Both the position numbers and the translations under genes were made by a program. From Campylobacterota bacterium (GTDB taxonomy: Bacteria > Campylobacterota > Campylobacteria > Campylobacterales > Sulfurimonadaceae): a DNA stretch of 6,012 bases. The stretch spans positions 1-6,012 of the forward strand of contig JAADDU010000212.1 of the NCBI GenBank assembly GCA_013153755.1. The letters are read 5' to 3'. Under the pieces are notes generated by a model. It did no database searches and was not told where the DNA came from. It saw only the letters and a program-made list of their open reading frames with translations. Below, in pieces: positions 1-5,962 of the stretch. Position 1 is the first letter of the stretch. Each line of letters opens with the position of its first letter.

Positions 1-517
1 CTATGTTATGTTCAGCATCATAATTACTAGTTTTATAGTCTAAAAGCTTAAATGAATTTGCAACTACATTTGAAAAATCATCTTTTGGGTTTAGAGTTAC
101 TACATCTAGTGTTTTACCTACTAATCTACTTTTTCTATATGAAACTCCACTGTTAGTATGTATAGTAGCTATAAAATCTGGGATTTTAGCTCTACTTGAA
201 GTGGTAAGAAAGTAAAATTTATCGTGAAAATACTTAGCATCTGTTCTTCGTACAGGCTTTTTGTTTAATAATCTTACACCTATAGAGTTTGAAAATCTAT
301 ATGTTATATCTGAAAAGTTTTTAACTGTAGATAATGTTTTTATCCCAACAGAAAATATCTCCCCTTTTATAACTCTTTTAGGAAGTTTTTCATAACTAAG
401 ATATAAAACTTTTGCACTAGATGCAGATGGTGTACTAAACTCATTTTGTACATCTGACTCATAAGCATTTAGTGATGCAAAAGATACCAATAAAAAAGAG
501 AGTATTAAACCTATCAC
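1..517 (-). CDS. Hypothetical exported protein, partial (3' end off the left edge)
   Basis: An open frame of 172 codons runs off the left edge, so the C-terminus is missing. The GTG start at 517 overlaps the purQ stop as GTGA. It is the only plausible start, because the frame is closed by a stop at 542-544 and no ATG lies between. The N-terminus MIGLILSFLLVSFASLNA is a clear Sec signal peptide with likely cleavage after Ala18, so the product is periplasmic or membrane-associated. The mature part begins with a Ser-rich stretch. It continues (about residues 35-140) with alternating hydrophobic/polar segments such as KVLYLSYEKLPKRVIKGEIF, which suggest a beta-sandwich fold, loosely like the exported N-terminal domains of BatD-type proteins; that comparison is inference. 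I recall an exported protein of unknown function after purQ in Campylobacter jejuni, which would be the positional counterpart. No function is assigned. The 4-nt overlap implies translational coupling to purQ. Confidence 0.8.
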   Translation of the reverse strand, partial: MIGLILSFLLVSFASLNAYESDVQNEFSTPSASSAKVLYLSYEKLPKRVIKGEIFSVGIKTLSTVKNFSDITYRFSNSIGVRLLNKKPVRRTDAKYFHDKFYFLTTSSRAKIPDFIATIHTNSGVSYRKSRLVGKTLDVVTLNPKDDFSNVVANSFKLLDYKTSNYDAEHNI

Positions 518-1191
518 GCTTCTAAAAACCCTTGAAGCATTTTAACACCATCATCACTACCTAAAAGCATTTCCATAGCTCTTTCAGGGTGTGGCATAAG
601 ACCAAACACATTTTTAGCTTTATTACAAACTCCAGCGATAGATTCTACACTTCCATTTGGATTTTTTATATTACCATCTGCATCTGTATATTTTAAAAGA
701 ATTTGATTATTTTCTTCTAATTCTTTTAAGCCACCCTCATCTATAAAGTAATTTCCATCATGGTGTGCTATAGGTATATTTACAACATCTCCATTATTTA
801 ACTTTTCTAAAAATATATTATCATTATTTATAACTTTTAGATGATGATGTTTAGATATAAAGTGTAGGCTTTCGTTTCTTTTTAATGCACCAGGTAGAAG
901 TCTAGCTTCAGTTAAAACCTGAAAACCATTACAGATACCTAAAACCTTGCCACCAGCTTTTGCATAAACTTCAACTGCTTTCATAACGGGACTAAATCTC
1001 GCAATAGCACCACTTCTAAGATAATCTCCATAAGAAAAACCACCAGCAACTACAAGTAAATCAGTATCAGAAGGAATTGACTCTGCTTTATGCCATAATA
1101 TCTCAGTTGTTGCTCCTAAATCTTCAAAGGCATGTTGCGTATCATATTCGCAGTTTGTACCAGGAAATTGGAGTATAGTTACTTTAGCCAT
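514..1191 (-). CDS. purQ: Phosphoribosylformylglycinamidine synthase, glutaminase subunit PurQ
   Basis: This is a class I glutamine amidotransferase of 225 residues, the normal length for stand-alone PurQ. It hydrolyses glutamine and passes ammonia to PurL, which converts FGAR to FGAM with ATP (step 4 of purine synthesis, cytoplasm). Visible motifs are the N-terminal QFPGTNCEYD, the GGFSYGDYLRSGAIAR loop (50-65), the nucleophile elbow GICNGFQ with Cys87, and the catalytic HPE with His201 and Glu203. The conserved segment near residue 140 reads PIAHHDGNY, where many PurQ proteins have AHGEGNY-like sequence; I see this as a lineage variant, not damage. The ATG at 1191 lies inside the last codons of purS (8-nt overlap), so the two subunits are translationally coupled. 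The stop overlaps the GTG of the next gene. The function call is very secure. Confidence 0.97.
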   Translation of the reverse strand: MAKVTILQFPGTNCEYDTQHAFEDLGATTEILWHKAESIPSDTDLLVVAGGFSYGDYLRSGAIARFSPVMKAVEVYAKAGGKVLGICNGFQVLTEARLLPGALKRNESLHFISKHHHLKVINNDNIFLEKLNNGDVVNIPIAHHDGNYFIDEGGLKELEENNQILLKYTDADGNIKNPNGSVESIAGVCNKAKNVFGLMPHPERAMEMLLGSDDGVKMLQGFLEA

Positions 1192-1429
1192 CTATAAGCT
1201 CGATTTTGTAATCTTCTATTACTGTATTTGCTAGTAAATCTTCACACATTTTTTCAACTTCTTTCATAGCTTTGTCTTTATCTATTTGAGTCAGTTTTAA
1301 AACTATTTGCTTACCAACACGAACATCATTTACACCTTCAAAATGAAGTGAATCTAATGCATGATGCACTGCCTTACCTTGAGAATCTAGTACACCTGCT
1401 TTAAGAGATATGTTTACTATTGCTTTCAT
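1184..1429 (-). CDS. purS: Phosphoribosylformylglycinamidine synthase, subunit PurS
   Basis: This is a small protein of 81 residues, the usual PurS size. PurS is needed in bacteria that use the small form of PurL; it bridges PurL and PurQ in the three-part FGAM synthase complex. The sequence starts MKAIVNISLKAGVLDSQGKA and has the typical VRVGKQIVLKL strand, followed by a helix rich in K/E and the closing VIEDYKIELI strand. This beta-alpha-beta ferredoxin-like pattern is expected for the family. Only 3 nt separate it from the purC stop. A purine-rich AGGAAAG element lies just upstream of the ATG, inside the last purC codons. Its presence predicts that this genome encodes a small PurL elsewhere and not the long fused type found in E. 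coli. Confidence 0.95.
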   Translation of the reverse strand: MKAIVNISLKAGVLDSQGKAVHHALDSLHFEGVNDVRVGKQIVLKLTQIDKDKAMKEVEKMCEDLLANTVIEDYKIELIDG

Positions 1430-1432
1430 TTA

Positions 1433-2146
1433 CTACTTTCCTAAAATTCTATTTAAAACTTGTTCATAAGCTACTGCTAGCCCACCTAAACCTTGACGAA
1501 ATCTATCTTTATCCATTTTCTCACCACTTTGTACATCCCAAAAACGGCAATTATCTGGGCTTATTTCATCTATGAGCAAGATATTTCCATCTTTATCTTT
1601 TCCAAACTCTAATTTAAAATCAACAAGGTTTAAACCTTTTTCAAAAAAGTATGGTTTTAGTATATCGTTTATCTGTCTTGCCATTCTTCTAAGTTTATCA
1701 AGTTCATCTTGATAATCTACTAAGCCTAAGATAAGAGCATGTTGGTCATTTAACTTAGGGTCACCTAAGTCATCATTTTTATAATCAAACTCTACTAATG
1801 TAAAAGGTAAAACTGTTCCATCTTCTATGCCAAGGTTACGAGTAAGACTACCAGTTGCTATATTTCTTACGATAACTTCTATAAGTATAACATCTGCTTT
1901 TTTATGCAACATATGGTTATCATCTATCATTTTTACAAAATGTGTCGGTATATTATGCTCTTGAAGTAGTTTAAAAAGCTCAGTCGATATTTTATTGTTT
2001 AGTGCACCTTTTCCAGCTTCACTAGACTTTTTTTCACCATTAAAAGCAGTTAAATCATCTTTAAACTCAGAAATAACTAAATTTTCATCATCTGTTAAAA
2101 ACAATCTTTTTGCTTTTCCTTCATACAGTAACTCTTTTTTTTGCAT
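1433..2146 (-). CDS. purC: SAICAR synthetase PurC
   Basis: This is phosphoribosylaminoimidazole-succinocarboxamide synthase, which joins CAIR and aspartate using ATP to give SAICAR in the cytoplasm. Its 237 residues are normal for the bacterial monofunctional enzyme. The N-terminus [14 protein letters not shown] is the ATP-binding start typical of PurC. The two family signatures are present: [14 protein letters not shown] around residues 87-100 and LVDFKLEFG at 174-182. They are followed by the [12 protein letters not shown] segment (193-204) that lines the active site. The ATG at 2146 is supported by an AAGGAT ribosome binding site about 9 nt upstream, formed by the final codons and stop of ctp. 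The gene sits between the protease gene and purS with gaps of 7 and 3 nt, so it belongs to one transcript. Nothing looks damaged. Confidence 0.97.
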   Translation of the reverse strand: MQKKELLYEGKAKRLFLTDDENLVISEFKDDLTAFNGEKKSSEAGKGALNNKISTELFKLLQEHNIPTHFVKMIDDNHMLHKKADVILIEVIVRNIATGSLTRNLGIEDGTVLPFTLVEFDYKNDDLGDPKLNDQHALILGLVDYQDELDKLRRMARQINDILKPYFFEKGLNLVDFKLEFGKDKDGNILLIDEISPDNCRFWDVQSGEKMDKDRFRQGLGGLAVAYEQVLNRILGK

Positions 2147-2153
2147 CTTTTAA

Positions 2154-3482
2154 CTATCCTTTTACTATCACTAGTGCTTTTATAATATCTACAGACTCTT
2201 TAAGTTGAATATCTTTTTGTAGTTGTTCTTTTGTAATTATATCTTTTTTACTCTTAGCTTTTTTAGAATCAGCATCTTTTTTTGTTTTTGGGGTTACTTT
2301 TTCTAACTCTTTTTTAAGATGTTTCTTTAGATCTGCCTCTTTTATGGAGAAGCTGCTCTCTCTTGTTTTAACTTCTCCTGGTAGAACTTTTATATCTGGA
2401 TTAACACCAACAGCTTGAATAGTTCTTCCACTTGGAAGATAATATCTAGCTATAGTGAGTTTTATAGCCTCTTGTGACGTTATAGGCAAAACAACTTGAA
2501 CACTACCTTTTCCAAAAGTTTTCTCACCAACTAAAACTGCTCTTTTATGATCTTGTAACGCACCACTAACAATCTCAGATGCACTTGCACTTCCTCCATT
2601 TACTAAAACAACTAAAGGCACTTTTGTTAAAGTATTTGAGCTAGATGCACTATATATCTTTTGTTCTGATTCTTTACGCCCTTTTTGAGAAACTATCTGA
2701 CCATCATCTACAAATATATCTACAAGTCCAACTGCTTGGTCTAAAAGTCCACCTGGATTATTTCTCAAATCGAGTATAATCCCTTTTGTAGTTTTTCTTC
2801 TTTTTTGTATAGCTTTAGAAACATCATCTACAACCTTTTTATCAAAACTTGTCACTCTTATGTAGAGTATATCTTTACCTATAGTTTTTGCATAAACTGA
2901 CTCTATAGTTATGATACCTCTAATGATTTTTACTACAAGTGGCTTTGCTTCCCCTTTTCTAACTATGGTTAAGTCTATAGGCTCTCCAACTTTACCACGC
3001 ATTAGCGAAACTGCCTCATCTATAGTCATACTTAGCGTTGATTCTTTATCTATTTTTAAAATAATATCACTTGATTTTAGTCCAGCCTTATCAGCAGGTG
3101 TGCCTTCTATAGGTGCGATAACAGTCAATGCACCATCACGGATACCTACAGTTATACCAAGACCACCAAACTCCCCATCAGTTTGAACTTTTAGTCTTTT
3201 ATAGTCTTTTTGAGTAAGGTAGTTTGAGTGAGCATCTAAGTTACTCATCATTCCATCTAGTGCTTTATTCATTAATTCTTCTATACTTATCTCATCTACA
3301 TTGTACTCTTCTACTATGCCGATAACTTTAGTAAATTTAGCTAATGCTTCTAGTCTTGAAGTCTCTTTTTTTACATTATCTTTTGAGTCTGATGTTTTAG
3401 CAAAAAGACTTGTAGATAAAAGTAATGTTAACGCAATGCTAACTGAAGCAAAACCTAGCGAGATATATTTTATATTTTTCAT
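2154..3482 (-). CDS. ctp: C-terminal processing peptidase (S41 family, CtpA/Prc-like)
   Basis: This is a 442-residue S41 serine protease exported to the periplasm. The N-terminus MKNIKYISLGFASVSIALTL..SLFA is a signal peptide or signal anchor ending near residue 28. A helical lead-in (45-95) is followed by a PDZ domain (about 95-185, with GGLGITV at 106-112) and the protease core (about 190-370). The catalytic pair is Ser300 in GGSASASE and Lys325 in FGKG. The 25-residue spacing matches known Ser/Lys pairs of this family, and Gln329 is at the expected helper position. The substrate-binding LRNNPGG stretch (239-245) is intact. The tail from about 385 is rich in lysine and glutamate, likely helical, and ends hydrophobic (IIKALVIVKG). 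The family trims C-termini of envelope proteins; the target here is unknown. An AGGAA ribosome binding site (near 3488-3493) supports the ATG at 3482. It is the first gene of the purine unit. Confidence 0.95.
   Translation of the reverse strand: MKNIKYISLGFASVSIALTLLLSTSLFAKTSDSKDNVKKETSRLEALAKFTKVIGIVEEYNVDEISIEELMNKALDGMMSNLDAHSNYLTQKDYKRLKVQTDGEFGGLGITVGIRDGALTVIAPIEGTPADKAGLKSSDIILKIDKESTLSMTIDEAVSLMRGKVGEPIDLTIVRKGEAKPLVVKIIRGIITIESVYAKTIGKDILYIRVTSFDKKVVDDVSKAIQKRRKTTKGIILDLRNNPGGLLDQAVGLVDIFVDDGQIVSQKGRKESEQKIYSASSSNTLTKVPLVVLVNGGSASASEIVSGALQDHKRAVLVGEKTFGKGSVQVVLPITSQEAIKLTIARYYLPSGRTIQAVGVNPDIKVLPGEVKTRESSFSIKEADLKKHLKKELEKVTPKTKKDADSKKAKSKKDIITKEQLQKDIQLKESVDIIKALVIVKG
2156..2161 (-). 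promoter_or_regulatory. purC ribosome binding site overlapping the ctp stop codon
   Basis: On the minus strand AAGGAT is formed by the last two ctp codons and the first base of its TAG stop (AAA GGA TAG), 9 nt before the purC ATG. Ribosomes ending ctp would therefore stand on the purC start signal. This fixes the purC start and suggests coupled translation. Confidence 0.75.
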
Positions 3483-3509
3483 ATTTGTTCCTAATTATTT
3501 AAAAAAGCT

Positions 3510-3538
3510 ATTATAGTAAAAAGCTGTTTAAATAACAA
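3510..3538 (-). promoter_or_regulatory. Promoter of the ctp-purCSQ operon
   Basis: On the minus strand there is a perfect TATAAT (3510-3515) and, 17 bp upstream, TTGTTA (3533-3538), matching the -35 consensus at 4 of 6 positions. A transcript would begin near 3503, giving a leader of about 20 nt that contains the AGGAA ribosome binding site of ctp. It is the only good promoter seen ahead of the five-gene unit. No PurR-type operator was recognised around it. Confidence 0.65.
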
Positions 3539-3553
3539 ATTATTTTTTTTAGC

Positions 3554-3559
3554 TATAAT
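3554..3559 (+). promoter_or_regulatory. Possible plus-strand -10 box (TATAAT), divergent from the ctp promoter
   Basis: A perfect TATAAT follows a run of T (3542-3550). Campylobacterota sigma70 promoters often have a good -10 and T-rich upstream DNA instead of a -35 box, and none is seen here. Transcription would start near 3566, 12-21 nt before the two possible starts of the small ORF, and could also serve the receptor gene further on. In DNA this AT-rich, chance TATAAT boxes are common. Confidence 0.4.
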
Positions 3560-3577
3560 TTTAACTATTGAAAAAGG

Positions 3578-3739
3578 ATGGAATCATTGAAAGTTAAAGG
3601 GTTTGGAAAAGTATATTTTTCACTTGTTGCTATACAAGCTTTTGTATCAACAATAAAAATAATTGCACAACTTAGCTCTGTTCGTACTTGTAATGGTAAA
3701 CCTTTAAAAATCAAAATAAACTCCCCTCCATCTGCCTAA
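3578..3739 (+). CDS. Possible small protein of 53 residues, function unknown
   Basis: An open frame begins at ATG 3578 and ends with TAA at 3737-3739. A second start, TTG at 3587, has AAGGA 8 nt upstream (3574-3578) and is better placed than the ATG, which follows AAAAAGG directly. A TATAAT box lies just upstream. The product would start MESLKVKGFGKVYF, then have a mostly hydrophobic stretch (about 13-33: VYFSLVAIQAFVSTIKIIAQ) and a basic, proline-ending tail (KPLKIKINSPPSA), so a small membrane-bound peptide is possible. By hand count only about 7 of 52 third positions are G or C, against about 40% at first and second positions, which looks coding. However, the opposite strand is also open over 3565-3714 (TTG start after GGAGGGG, 49 residues) with the same third positions, so the strand is undecided. 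A gene remnant or structured RNA are alternatives. I recognise no family. Confidence 0.3.
   Translation: MESLKVKGFGKVYFSLVAIQAFVSTIKIIAQLSSVRTCNGKPLKIKINSPPSA
3624..3653 (+). other. Hairpin: 12 paired bases with a 2-nt bulge and GCTT loop
   Basis: TTGTTG (3624-3629) pairs with CAACAA (3648-3653) and ATACAA (3632-3637) with TTGTAT (3642-3647), leaving a CT bulge and a 4-nt loop. An outer pairing is possible between 3594-3604 and 3698-3707 (ten pairs, one bulged G). No U-run follows directly, so it does not look like a terminator. It could be RNA structure in the leader of the receptor gene, or chance in AT-rich DNA. Confidence 0.4.
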
Positions 3740-3778
3740 TATTACAAAAACAAACAAACTATACAAATCGTAATATTA
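3737..3778. promoter_or_regulatory. Perfect 9-bp inverted repeat, candidate operator of the receptor gene
   Basis: TAATATTAC (3737-3745) and GTAATATTA (3770-3778) are exact reverse complements, 33 bp apart from arm to arm, close to three helical turns, with a 24-nt A/C-rich spacer. The spacer holds a weak -10-like TATACA (3760-3765). The right arm ends on the first base of the AAGGA ribosome binding site (3778-3782) of the receptor gene, and the left arm contains the stop of the small ORF. A dimeric repressor site, or an RNA stem affecting translation, would both fit. The regulator is unknown; it does not match the Fur, NikR or ModE consensus as I know them. Confidence 0.5.
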
Positions 3779-3787
3779 AGGATTATA

Positions 3788-5626
3788 ATGAAAAAAATCA
3801 TAACTATAAGTTTAATTACTTCTGCACTTTTATCTAGTGAAGTAGTATTTGATAATGTCGTAGTTACTGCAACAAAAGTATCTCAAGAGCTAAATGACAC
3901 AGTTGCCTCAGCTCAAGTCATAACAAAAGATGAAATTGAAGAGAGAAGATACACATCTGTTGTGGATGCTTTAAACTCTTTAGCTGGTGTTGGTTTCACT
4001 CAAGAAGGTGGTCTTGGTGGTCTTACAAAACTTTATGTTCGTGGAGTTGGAGGTGGTCGTGTTTTAGTGCTTGTTAATGGGGTGAGATTTCAAGACCCAT
4101 CTAGTAAATATGGAGCAGATTTTTCACGACTTATTTTAGCAAATATTGAGAGGATTGAACTCATCTCTGGTGCTCAAAGTGGTATATGGGGAAGTGATGC
4201 TAGTGCTGGTGTAATAAATATCATAACAACACAAGCAACAGATGGTTTCCATGCTGGTTTTAATCTCGAATATGGAAGTTTTAATACTAAAGAGATAGGG
4301 GTTTTTGCTTCATATAAAAATAAAAAATATGATACTAAACTATCAATAACAAACTATATAACGGATGGTTATTCAGCTCAATCTCCTTATGGCAGTGATT
4401 TAGATAATTATGAAGATGATTATTATAAAAACAGGACTATTGAACTTTCTGCTGGTTACAACATCACAGATAATGACAGAGTTTCTGCCAAATTTATAAA
4501 TATTGATATTAAAAACAATAATGATACATACTCAGTAGGTAATAATACTCAAAATAAAGATATGAGAGTAGAAAATCAAACAAATCTTCTTAATATTGCA
4601 TATACAAAAAAACTTTCAAATCATAAATTATCTCTTAGATATAATTTTGCCAAATTTGAAAAAGATGAATTAGATATCACATCAGGAATTAAAAACTATG
4701 ATGGTAAAACTGATGAGATTGAGCTTCATGATATCATCTCCTATAGAGAAAAAGATTTTATTTTAGTTGGTGCTTCTTATAAAAAAGATGATATAAATAC
4801 TATAAAGGTTGATAATACAGAGTATGAACATGATGTGAATTCCAATGCTTTTTTCCTAACAAATACAAATTTTATAGATAAATTTGTAATAACTGAGAGT
4901 TTAAGGAGAGATGACTATTCAAACTTTGGTAAGAAGACAACAGGTAAACTGGGTATTAAATATTCTATTAACAAAGATCTTTCATTTAGTTCAAACTATG
5001 CAACAGGATATAATGCTCCAAGTATCATTATGATTTTGAATCCTAATGGTAAAGAAAATCAAGATTTAGAAGCAGAAGATACTAAAAGTTTTGACATCAC
5101 AGCAAAATATAGATGGTTTAGTTTAACTTATTTTCATAATAAAGTTGAAAATCTTATATCATATAATAAAAAAACAAAACAACATATAAATATAGATGGA
5201 ACATCCACTTTTAGAGGTTTTGAATTTAAATACAATCAAACAATCATGGATGACTTATTTGTAAATTTTTCTTATACAAGACTTTCTGCTAAAGATAAGA
5301 ATGGGATAGATTTAAGAAGAAGAGTAAAAGATACATATAAATTCTCAACAGATTATTATGTAAATGATGATTTACATCTAAATCTAAATGGAGAGTATCT
5401 AGGTGAAAGATATGATGATATGTTAAGTGTAAAGGACCCCTCAAAAACTAAAGGTCGTCAAACAGGTAAGTATTTGGTAATGAACTTTGTAACAAACTAT
5501 GACATAACCAATAAGGTTTCTACTTATTTAAAAGTCAATAATATACTAGATAAATATTACCAAGTAGTTGATGGATATTCAACAAGTCCGAGAGCATTTT
5601 ATATAGGATTAAATGCCAAATTTTAG
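3788..5626 (+). CDS. TonB-dependent outer-membrane receptor, BtuB-like
   Basis: This is a complete 612-residue receptor, almost the length of E. coli BtuB (614). A signal peptide covers about residues 1-17. The TonB box NVVVTATK (23-30) follows, then the plug domain to about 150 with VRGVGGGRVLVLVNGVRFQD, the IERIELISGAQSGIWGSDA stretch and GVINIITT. The remainder is a beta-barrel of alternating strands ending in aromatic Phe (YIGLNAKF), as needed for outer-membrane insertion. It moves a scarce ligand across the outer membrane using TonB/ExbBD energy. The plug is closest to BtuB in pattern, and an acidic loop (SDLDNYEDDYY, about 203-213) sits where BtuB binds calcium. Cobalamin is therefore possible, but no cobalamin riboswitch was found, and haem, metal chelate or other cofactors remain open. 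The start is fixed by AAGGA 5 nt upstream. The binding-protein gene follows after 9 nt. Confidence 0.93.
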   Translation: MKKIITISLITSALLSSEVVFDNVVVTATKVSQELNDTVASAQVITKDEIEERRYTSVVDALNSLAGVGFTQEGGLGGLTKLYVRGVGGGRVLVLVNGVRFQDPSSKYGADFSRLILANIERIELISGAQSGIWGSDASAGVINIITTQATDGFHAGFNLEYGSFNTKEIGVFASYKNKKYDTKLSITNYITDGYSAQSPYGSDLDNYEDDYYKNRTIELSAGYNITDNDRVSAKFINIDIKNNNDTYSVGNNTQNKDMRVENQTNLLNIAYTKKLSNHKLSLRYNFAKFEKDELDITSGIKNYDGKTDEIELHDIISYREKDFILVGASYKKDDINTIKVDNTEYEHDVNSNAFFLTNTNFIDKFVITESLRRDDYSNFGKKTTGKLGIKYSINKDLSFSSNYATGYNAPSIIMILNPNGKENQDLEAEDTKSFDITAKYRWFSLTYFHNKVENLISYNKKTKQHINIDGTSTFRGFEFKYNQTIMDDLFVNFSYTRLSAKDKNGIDLRRRVKDTYKFSTDYYVNDDLHLNLNGEYLGERYDDMLSVKDPSKTKGRQTGKYLVMNFVTNYDITNKVSTYLKVNNILDKYYQVVDGYSTSPRAFYIGLNAKF

Positions 5627-5630
5627 GAGA
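5625..5630 (+). promoter_or_regulatory. Ribosome binding site of the binding-protein gene, overlapping the receptor stop
   Basis: AGGAGA begins inside the receptor's TAG stop and lies 5 nt before ATG 5636. It is the strongest Shine-Dalgarno match on the plus strand of the window. It fixes the start of the next gene and ties its translation to the receptor on one transcript. Confidence 0.8.
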
Positions 5631-5635
5631 AAACA

Positions 5636-5962
5636 ATGATTAAACAGATAATTTTAACACTATCTCTGATACTAAGCTTAAATGCAAGTCAAAATATAAT
5701 TATATCAGGACCAGGGGCTGGTGTTACTCACCCTATATTTAAAATGATAAAAGATAATGTTTTTAAGGATTTAGATATAAATATCAAATTTAAACCTTGG
5801 AAAAATCCAGATGAACTCAAGGCTCTAATCTTAAATCAAAAAGTAAACTTTATAGCCACCCCTATAACAGCAGCTTCCATCCTTTATAATCGTGGAGCAA
5901 AAGTACAACTTACACATCTTGTTATGGGTGGAGCTAGGGGTATTGTATCTCATAATCTTTGA
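5636..5962 (+). CDS. Periplasmic solute-binding protein of an ABC importer (NitT/TauT/NMT1-like), 5' part only
   Basis: The N-terminus MIKQIILTLSLILSLNA is a signal peptide with likely cleavage after Ala17. The mature part (ISGPGAGVTHPIFKMI, then KPWKNPDELKALILNQKVNF and TPITAASILYNRGAKVQL) has the look of the first lobe of NitT/TauT/NMT1-like binding proteins. These carry a small solute to an inner-membrane ABC transporter and are usually near 300 residues. Here the frame stops at 108 residues (TGA 5960-5962). The stop lies in the loop of a perfect inverted repeat at the window end, and only bases up to 5957 are trustworthy as gene sequence. Read from the right end on the minus strand, the same frame passes SHN into PDIKTIK, the normal continuation. 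I therefore regard the gene as cut by the window end and not as naturally short. Being next to the receptor suggests a shared ligand, which is unknown. Confidence 0.8.
   Translation: MIKQIILTLSLILSLNASQNIIISGPGAGVTHPIFKMIKDNVFKDLDINIKFKPWKNPDELKALILNQKVNFIATPITAASILYNRGAKVQLTHLVMGGARGIVSHNL

Noticed and set aside
2911..3186. Plus-strand open frame of 91 codons opposite ctp
   Set aside because: It lies antisense to the PDZ/core region of a certain gene, with no ribosome binding site or recognisable protein; a shadow of the ctp codon pattern.
3301..3516. Plus-strand open frame of 71 codons opposite the ctp 5' end
   Set aside because: It is antisense to the signal peptide and N-terminal part of ctp and runs into its promoter; no supporting signals.
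3737..3778. Rho-independent terminator from the inverted repeat
   Set aside because: The stem is AT-only but for one pair, has a 24-nt loop, and is not followed by a U-run.
3560..3787. Cobalamin riboswitch before the BtuB-like receptor
   Set aside because: The end CTCCATCTGCC slightly recalls the B12 box, but the GGTG-, GGGAA- and GCCACTG-type elements in the expected order are absent and the region is too AT-rich and short.
3784..3789. TATAAT promoter box at the receptor start
   Set aside because: It overlaps the ATG itself, so a transcript from it would lack the ribosome binding site and start codon; chance match.
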